64,000 bases of DNA. Origin: Acanthochromis polyacanthus. Lineage: Eukaryota; Chordata; Actinopteri; Pomacentridae. The stretch covers positions 31,874,067 through 31,938,066 of the forward strand of contig NC_067117.1 of the NCBI RefSeq assembly GCF_021347895.1, written 5' to 3'. Below the pieces are notes generated by a model. The model was given only the letters and a program-made list of their open reading frames with translations, did no database searches and was not told the origin of the DNA. The position numbers were made by a program, and so were the translations under genes. This document shows, piece by piece, positions 56,225 through 64,000 of the stretch. The stretch's first letter is position 1. The number at the start of each line of letters is the position of its first letter.

Positions 56225-56583
56225 CACTACTATTCAAAAGTTTGGGGTCATCCAAACAATTTCACGTTTTCCATGAAAACTCACACTTTTATTCATGTGC
56301 TAACATAACTGCACAAAGGTTTTCTAATCATCAGTTATCCTTTCAACACCATTAGCTAACACAATGTAGCATTAGAACACAGGAGTGATGGTTGCTGGAA
56401 ATGTTCCTCTGAACCCCTATGGAGATATTCCATTAAAAATTTCCAGCTAGAATAGTCAGTTAGCACATTAAAAATGTCTATATTGGATTTCTGATTATTC
56501 TAATGTTATTGTCATTGAAAAAATTGTTTTTCTTTTAAAAATAAGGACATGTCTAAGTGACCCCAAACATTTGAACAGTAGTG
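56225..56583 (-). mobile_element. TTCAAAAG MITE, copy E
   Basis: TA outside both ends (56223-56224, 56584-56585). CACTACTATTCAAAAG at left, GAACAGTAGTG at right. Same orientation as copy D. Confidence 0.87.
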
Positions 56584-57125
56584 TACATCTGAATATGTTA
56601 GAAAAATGAAGTATAGCTGATGTCTGTACAGTTTGCCTCTTGCTTCTCATTTGAGCAGCTTGAGGCTAGATTAGCTGATCTGATATAACTCACCTGAGTC
56701 TGAGAATTAACTGTCAGCTGTCAAGAACTGTGGTAAAGTGTGGAATTGGAAAGACAGTACGTCTGGTTCTGCCGTACTTTCTTTCTTTCAAATTATCCAT
56801 CATGAATTCAACATTAATCCAAATTGGAGTGGAGTGCTGTCTTTACAAACACATCATGCTAATCTTGACTACAGCGTGAAGTTGTAGGAAACAGATGAAG
56901 TACGGTCAACATATTTAGAGAACATTTAACAACTTTTCATCTCAGTTTCATAAAAACACATAACAGGGGGCCTCTTAAAACACATTGCCATTGGAAATAT
57001 TCTTGTTTAAATCCTGGAGACCAACTTTCTGAAGCGTAGCTTGGCTGGGAGACAATAAAACCTCTGATAGATAATGTCGACTAGTGAACCCAACCTTCTG
57101 TACTTTGGGTCATTGTTCACATTAA
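56225..57125. repeat. 0.9-kb direct repeat, right member
   Basis: Direct counterpart of 31549-32462. Similarity covers the MITE and about 540 bp beyond it, and stops at CACATTAA in both copies. Confidence 0.8.
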
Positions 57126-59649
57126 AACATATTTAATGTATTTAATGCTGTCGATTAGGGTTGTTATATTTTAGTTAGTGTGCATAGTTAAACCTTTAAT
57201 TCTTTTAGTTTTTTTAACTATCTCATTGTTTTTGTAATTTATGTGAAGTGGTAATCCATCTATTTTTATGCTTTTTTCCGTGTTGGAAATAGAAGAGTGC
57301 TGGTTTATCGTGAATTGCTCCCACCATCATATGTCATTACATCCATTTTATTTTTAGAAGAAAACACTCTACTACGTGCACACATGCACATATATATCAC
57401 CACCAAAACGACCCTACTGTGTGTGCTTTAATATCCCATCCTGTTTCTGTACATAGCCAGGAGCCTGCTGTTTGTTCCACTCATCCACCAGGAAATAAAA
57501 GCAGCTTTGCCTTGACACTGAGGGGAAATTCAAACATCAACTGTTTGCCTTTTGTTTGCTTATTTACATCCATGTAGAATGCACGCATGTAATCCAAAAG
57601 AACATGCGACTCTGCACATAATTACACATGCAGTATGTGTTCAGAACAATGTAAATGCTTTTGTGAAAAGACAAACATACTCATACATAAAGGCTCTACA
57701 CACAGGAAGGTAAGCACAAACAATGCTGTCTTGTTGACAGCGTGGCCGTGTGGGGAGTAGCGTTTGAAAAAGAGACAGTTTGTTGTGTATTTGCACAAGC
57801 ACACAGTCTCACACCTTGAGTCATCAAAGAAGTAACGAGCATCCAAAACACAACAGGAATAGCTCTAATCCCCTGTTCTCCATGCTCTATAAATAACTGT
57901 TCTGTTCTTGTTAATCTGAGGAAGCAAGCGGGAGCCATGAAAACAGGCTTCTCAAAGGACACTTCCTGCTTCACTGGAGCTTGGGCTCATCTCAGACATC
58001 CCTTGAATGTTTTACATCAGCGCTCGGCCCTCTATATGATCTGGGTTTTGGATCCCAGTTATGTGTTTTGCACATGTGAACATCATATTTGCGTTTTCGA
58101 CGCCTGGATGAGCAACAAACCAGAAGATTACGAGTGCAGTAATGAGGTAGAAATCAGGATAATGTGGCAGGTAAAGACCTGATATATATTCACATTTGCT
58201 CTCTGAATTCAACTAAGTCAAACAATAAATATACTATCAAATGAAGTGCTGATGGTCTATGTGCCAAATGGACGTTTTCTAATTGTTTTAGTTCCTGAAT
58301 GCCGCTGCTGGCAGCGATATGACTCCTTCGGCTGAGTCAACGGCAGGATTTCCTCTTTTTATTGTGGTGTAGTGTAAAAATTACAGAGAAGACGTTAAAT
58401 GCAAATTGTAAATTTATCAAACTATAAATTCAAAATAATTTCCAGACCTTGATAAGTTGTTTTGATGATAAATTAAAATGCCAGATTGTTCTTTGCCATT
58501 TTGTGTCTCATTTTTGTAATGTCTTTTTTTGTCTTGCTTGTGTTGTTTGCCTAGTCATTTGTCATTTTGTTTCTGGCTTTTGTCATTTTTGTCTTGTTTG
58601 TGTCATTTGTGTATTTTTTGTTTCTTTTATGTTTTGTTTCATGTCGTTTTTCTCATTTTTGTCATTTTGTTTCTTGCTTTTTGTCTCATTTTTGTTATAT
58701 TTTGTCTTATTTTTGTTTTTTTTTTGGTCTTTTTGTCTGACTTTTGCCATTTTGATCATAAAGTAAAACACGTATCGTTCAGTTCCAGAAACCTGAGACT
58801 AAATGTTTTGCGCCTTTGTAGACACTCTGTGATCTGCAGGTTGTAATGTGTAAATGATAAACTGACGCATAATGTTGCTGAAATTGAATTTGTTTTTCTG
58901 AACAGATTTCAGGTTCTTCATAAAGCTTTGTGAAAATAACATTCCTTAGATTTGAACATTTTTTGCACTAAAACAAAAGAAACATTTGGATTTGGATTTT
59001 GTTATTTCTAGGTTATTATGCTGTGATTTTATTGTTCCAGTCCACTTGAGATCAAATTAGGCACCTGAACTAAAATGAGTTTGACACCCCTTCTAAAGGA
59101 TAAAACCAATAAATAGAAAGAATATCCAAATGACCTGGCCAACACACAAGCATCTGCTCCTACACAGTCAAATAAAGTAACTTCTTCAAATAAAGTAACA
59201 TTCTGCGGCTCTTCCTTTTCTGATGACATTACTGCAGCCGTGCCTCCTCTAAAGGTCACTTCATGCAGTGCTATTCACACAGCAGCAGGTGTGCTTCAGT
59301 CTGCTTTTCAGACAGCCGCATTGACCCTCATATCGAACACAGATAAACACACAGGGCTCCTATGAATGTTTCTGAAAGGCCAGCAGTAACTTTGTGCTAT
59401 TTTACAGGACATTGCAGCTACTTGGAGCCGTAGCAGCGTGTAAATGTGATTATGTGAGCACAGCGGGTGGACGTAGCGCAGAATATCTGGAGAATTTAGA
59501 ACCCGTCGCTGTGCCTGGGTGAAAGAGCACCTCCAGCAGTGACTACTTCAGTTACAGCTCTTTTAATGATGACTTTAAATTCTGTGGATGACAGAGAATC
59601 TCCTCGCGCAGTTTCTATAATTCTACAATTTCATTTATAAAACAAGTTC
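57126..59649. other. Non-coding stretch with T-rich degenerate repeat
   Basis: 58490-58750 is made of variants of TTTTTGTCATTTTG, a degenerate minisatellite that opens long hydrophobic frames. The remainder shows no recognisable gene; 57696-58212 has short open frames without domains. Confidence 0.5.
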
Positions 59650-60452
59650 AAGTGTGATAATAGGACCGTGGTGCCTATACAGCTAGGTTTTTAGTCCTTT
59701 CTTAAAGACTGAATGAAACTCTGCAGATTGAACAGAGTTTGGTAACTCGTTCCACCACCGAGGAACCACAGAGGAGAAGAGTCCAGCTATGGAGCAGCCC
59801 TGTTCTGGTGGTTGGATCAGGCGTCTTTTGTTGGCCGAGCGTTCAAGTAGGAGGGAGCTGTTTTCATTGTAGTTTTGTATGTCAGAGTTTTGAATTTTAT
59901 GCAGGCAGCAACTGGAAGCCAGTGAATCGATCTGAACGGCGGTGTGACATGAGCCGTTTCTGGCTGCTTGAAAACCAGATGTGCTGCTGCATTCTGGATC
60001 ATCTGCAGATGTTTGACTATGCGTGAGGGCTGGCCTGCCATTAAGGAGTTGCAGCAGTCGCTGTGTGATATTAAGACAGTCTGGACCAGGAGCTGTGCTG
60101 GATGTTTAGACAGGAAGGTCTGATCTACTTGATGTTGAACAGGGTGAATCGACACGACCAAGCAGCAGAGGACACGTGAGCCTTGAAGGTTCGCAGGTCA
60201 TTGATCATGACACCCAATTTTCTGGCAGACTTTAGGTGTTCGAGTTGGGCTGATTCAAGCTGGATGTTGATTTCTTGTTGAATAGAGGGGCTGGCTGGGA
60301 TGACAAGGAGAGGTTGAGTTCAAGGTGGCAGTTTTTTTTTTTCTTCATGCATTTCGAGATATCTGCAAGGCAAGATGAGATCCAGGCAGAGGCTGTGGTG
60401 GTCATGTGGGGAGAATGACAGGAAGTCATTCATCAGCATAGCAAGATTTGAT
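59650..60452 (-). pseudogene. L2-like LINE reverse transcriptase, C-terminal part
   Basis: Minus strand, in order: SCYADE (degraded YADD catalytic motif, near 60440), ISSCLADISKCMK, LVQTVLISHSDCCNSLMAG, KHLQMIQNAAAHLVF, HVTPPFRSIHWLPVAA, then SSVVPRWWNELPNS near 59745 and FHSVFKKGLKT. These are the successive conserved blocks of CR1/L2-type LINE proteins of fish. Several frameshifts separate them. Truncated at the 5' side. Confidence 0.75.
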
Positions 60453-62552
60453 CTGAGCACCATTTGTTAACCTGGCACATGTGCACAGATATGTCCACAC
60501 AGGACGCAGAAAGCAGGAATTGGCCTTAAATCTCCATGAAAAATGGCTTACAGACAGCTATGACACAGATGTCAGTGACACCTTTTTAAGTTATTTTCTT
60601 TATCAAGAAAAATTTGTGCTAGCAAGATTACTAGTTTTTTTTTGTATGTTTTTTTTATTTCTCGCAATGCCAAACCCCTGTTTCCTTTAAATTAGGATGT
60701 GTGGGGCAATTTTGTGCATCAACAGCAGGCTCAAAAAAATGTTTTTGTGCATGCATGTTAGCATAACTAACCTTTCCTATGTCAAAGTGAAGCAGGGACC
60801 TGGGACACACAGTGCACTTTTGTGTAACTAGTCTAGTTTATGATGGTTTGGGAGACCTTTCACAGCTCAGATGAAGATAAAGATGTTCTCTCCAGTAAAG
60901 AAATGTTCACGAAATCCACATCCATCCGCAGAGCTGGTTCCCGACGAAGCACACACCCCTCATCCATCCCTCGCAGAGTGAATGATGTGCCGACAAAAGG
61001 CTGCAGTGAAGAATTGAACCTGGGTTCTCCTGGGATTTACTGCAACATGTGATTGGAATTCGATTTGCAGCTGCACAACAAAAACAGTAGATTATGTTCA
61101 CAAACACACACACATGCAGGGTATGTACACACAAAAGGCAAGCTTTTGTTTTAAAATCTGTGTAGATGTGACCAAAGTGCAAGTCTCTTTTTAATTACAA
61201 ATAGTCCCAAATCTTGCTGTTGTTTGTTAAGAAATGCTAGCAGTTCCAGCTCATAGCTCCCTCTAAAATCACAAATCACAGTAACTGTTTGTAGAGAAAT
61301 AAAAGAAATCAGATTTAGCATGGTGGCCTTTAGAAGTGTAGATGAGTTTATTTGTTTTATGCTAAGCTACGCTAATAACTGAATCTCATATAGGGCGTAG
61401 CACCCATGATGTTGAACTATTTCTCTAAATGTTTTGATTTAAATAGCTTGAATTTGGCTCAGAAACTCAGTTTGTCATTTCTTTAGCTGAAGTCGTACAT
61501 GAATAATCAGGGCTTTTCCTGGCTAAGAATGGGCCTTTAGGGAGCAATGACACAGGACAGTAAGCATGACTGGTCCTTATAAAATAAAGGCAATGAGCAT
61601 GTGTCATTTTATCTTCCCTGTTTTTTCAGGCCATTTGATTAACAAAAATGTCTATTATGCTTCAGTGAATAAAGGCCCAATTAAGAAAATTGCTCAAAAA
61701 TGTTCTTTCTAAGCAGTTTCTTTCCCAAGATATTATTTACATAAAGACAAATCCTAGACATGTAGAATATTTTCCATTTTTACTCTCAGTTTGTAGACAT
61801 GTAGGATACGTTCTTATTATTCTACAAGTCTACAAACTACATGTAGAGTTTGCAGATATGTAGACGCTGGTGATTTTTCCTTAGTGCTGATAAAATCTCT
61901 TAAGTGGCATCATAGATTCCTCTTTAACTCAACAACATTGATTATACCCGTCCCTGTAGGTACAGTCAATGCTGATGTAATGAGTGGAGACCTTTAGGGA
62001 TTTATTAGCATTTACTTCATGTTATCCTTGATTTCACCTTTTCTGATCTTTATTTCAACTTAAATTTTTGTATTGGATAATTTGTCTTTATCGTTTTGTT
62101 GTTCTCTGTTCACTGGGTATTGAGTAAATTATTTGCTGTCAGCCCGTCTTCATGTCTTCTAGTCTTGTCTCTGTTCTTTTAACATCGTCTTTCTTTCGTC
62201 TCTCTTCCACAAACACTAATCTTGTTTCAAGAGCCTTCACCTTCAGACCAAACGGCTGTGATGGGAAATGGTGACTCCATTGATTTTCAGTAGATCTTTC
62301 TTCTGCTTGGAGCCCCACAACAGGTCCTGAGTTATAGGACTTCATAACGTATTGATTAAAACTCTGTCAGATTGATTGAAGACTGGAGAGACGGGACTCC
62401 TGCATCAGGGTGAGGCAGCTCTCAGTCACTTTTCTTGGATGACGACCAAATCAGAGGCAGCTGGAGAAAACCTCAACATGATGCTTTTTGTTCTGTTGAC
62501 CTTCTTAATATTACCTCTTTAGCACCAGAACATCCGCTTGTGGGTTAGCATA
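60453..62552. other. Non-coding stretch, no gene recognised
   Basis: Small inverted words around TGTAGACATGTAG occur at 61758-61862. Nothing else recognised. Confidence 0.45.
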
Positions 62553-62913
62553 CACTCCCGTTCCAAAGTTTGGGGTCACTTAGGAATGTCCTTATTTTTG
62601 AAAACAAAGCATTTTTTTCAGTGAAGATAACATTAATCAGACATCCAGTATAGACATTGTTAATGTGGTAGATTAATATTCTAGCTGGAAACGGCTGACT
62701 TTTAATGGAATATCTCCATAGGGGTACAGAGGAACATTTCCAGCAACCATCACTCCTGTGTTCTAATGCTACATTGTGTTAGCTAATGGTGTTGAAAGGC
62801 TAACTGATGATTAGAAAACCTTTGTGCAGTTATGTTAGCACATGAATAAAAGTGTGAGTTTTCATGGAAAACATGAAATTGCTTGAGTGAGCCCAAACTT
62901 TTGAGTAGTAGTG
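62553..62913 (+). mobile_element. TTCAAAAG MITE, copy F
   Basis: CACTCCCGTTCCAAAGTTTG at left preceded by TA (62551-62552); right end TTGAGTAGTAGTG followed by TC, a mutated target. Same orientation as copies A and B. Confidence 0.85.
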
Positions 62914-64000
62914 TCAGTAAAATAGTCAAATTGCTAATCAACACAATGGACTGTGTTTCAATTTTATGCATTCTGTCATCTTAAAATCTTTGTCATTATT
63001 GTACAACTAACATAACTTGAAACAGCACATTTTGATTAGACTGCTGCCAAAATTGTAAACAAGGTAATATTGAATCACTGTCAAACTGATATAATAATTA
63101 TTATTACATTTTTATTACATTTTTGGCTCAGATTTCTAGAATGTATATATGCTTAATTGATATAAGATTTTATATATTTTTTTAAAAATACAGCTTATAA
63201 TTTATTTGTACTTTCGGGCTCATATTTTCAATGTACTTTTTCTAGAGTATTTATTTTTGTTTGCTCATGTGAGGAACTTCTCTACTGTTTCTTCCAAGAG
63301 ATAATGCAATTTTTGATTTTTAAGAAATTTTGAATCATCTGACATTTAATTAATATTGCACAGGAGTGTACTGACTTCTATATGTATACTTCCCTCATTT
63401 TAAGATTATTATCTGTCATGCAGTACTCTAAAGGAAGCATCTAGTCAACTTCAAAAATGATTCTGCAGCATGAAATGACCACAAATACTCATGCTGAGTC
63501 ATAACAAACTATCTTGAGCAATAATGAGAACGACTGTTGCAGCAGATGGTTTGACATCTGCAGAGTCTTCATCTTAACATTATCCAGTCAGTCAAGGATT
63601 ACATGTATAGCAAGTTTTTCTAAGATGCCTGGAAAATCCTTCCAGTCAGGTACCTTGAAAAAGTGCTCACAACCTTCTTTAAAATCTTCTCTTGTAGGAG
63701 CTTAAATAGCACTGTATATTTTCAGTGTAGTGTCAAAACAAGCAAAATGCAGGAATTCAAGTTTAATTTGTTTTTTAGTAAGTGATAAAGCACTGAATGT
63801 GAGAATGTCCAACCTCTGGAATCTGCAGTTGTTCCTCCTAAAAGCTAACTGTACTGAGTTATTTCATTGTTTTTGCATTGCTTTCATAGAGTATCCCATC
63901 ATACAAAAAAGTAAGGTAGCCCTGGATGACTACACAATATCTGCATCTCATCATGCCTTGCAGATATCTTTCCATGAATGAAAAACTACCACCTTCAGCT
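62914..64000. other. Non-coding stretch, no gene recognised
   Basis: AT-rich sequence without recognisable gene or repeat termini. Confidence 0.45.

Noticed and set aside
58449..58846. Hydrophobic open frames suggesting a membrane protein
   Set aside because: They translate a T-rich degenerate repeat of TTTTTGTCATTTTG.

Overview
The window is non-coding, transposon-rich vertebrate DNA. The repeat content points to a percomorph-type teleost fish. It carries Tc1/mariner elements and MITEs, hAT, P-like, CACTA-like and Helentron DNA transposons, Sushi-like Ty3/Gypsy and other LTR elements, L1/Tx1-like, L2-like and Rex/RTE-like LINEs, a tRNA-derived SINE ending in GGATG repeats, and many CA/GT microsatellites. 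I recognise no host protein-coding gene, rRNA or intact tRNA. Every convincing protein similarity belongs to a mobile element. The species call is inferred from repeat families, not from a host gene.

Positions 1-32,600 are ordinary intergenic or intronic DNA with scattered insertions. They include a TA-flanked MITE (2212-2629), a SINE (4540-4893), a solo LTR with a perfect 5-bp target duplication (5166-5718), and an RT fragment split by a palindromic MITE with a 7-bp duplication (7150-7838). They also include a recent, internally deleted LTR element with GC-rich minisatellites (8884-11419), a degenerate full-length Tc1-like element (15531-17086), a second SINE (19235-19588), a palindromic MITE in a TA array (19742-20046), a hAT element (27672-28651) and a 575-bp foldback made from the 5' end of a transposase gene (29991-30565). 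Copies of one fish MITE (core TTCAAAAGTTTGGGGTCAC) recur six times across the window.

Positions 32,640-55,515 form a dense nest. An array of about 190-bp and 150-bp units (32645-35290) appears to resume at 54926-55515. Between the two parts lie a 9.4-kb CACTA-like transposon (35710-45136), a 5'-truncated Helentron (about 45137-47520), a Sushi-like gag-protease fragment (about 47526-49200) and an L1-like LINE (about 49246-54925). The last three are all on the minus strand and abut without LTRs or normal termini. The CACTA-like element has two divergent broken genes, subterminal repeats and matching ends. One of its introns holds a solo LTR, which itself holds a MITE with a 9-bp duplication. 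The L1 ORF2 is split by a P-like element with a THAP exon and a perfect 8-bp duplication. The array holds a second copy of the 7-bp-duplication MITE, whose core is shared with the P-like element.

Positions 55,516-64,000 return to sparse sequence with two more MITE copies and an L2-like LINE fragment (59650-60452). One of those MITE copies begins a block of about 0.9 kb that directly repeats a block at 31549-32462, on the other side of the nest.

Family names come from remembered motifs and terminal structure. Coordinates of elements with a stated target duplication are exact to the base as read; others are approximate. No database search or alignment program was run.
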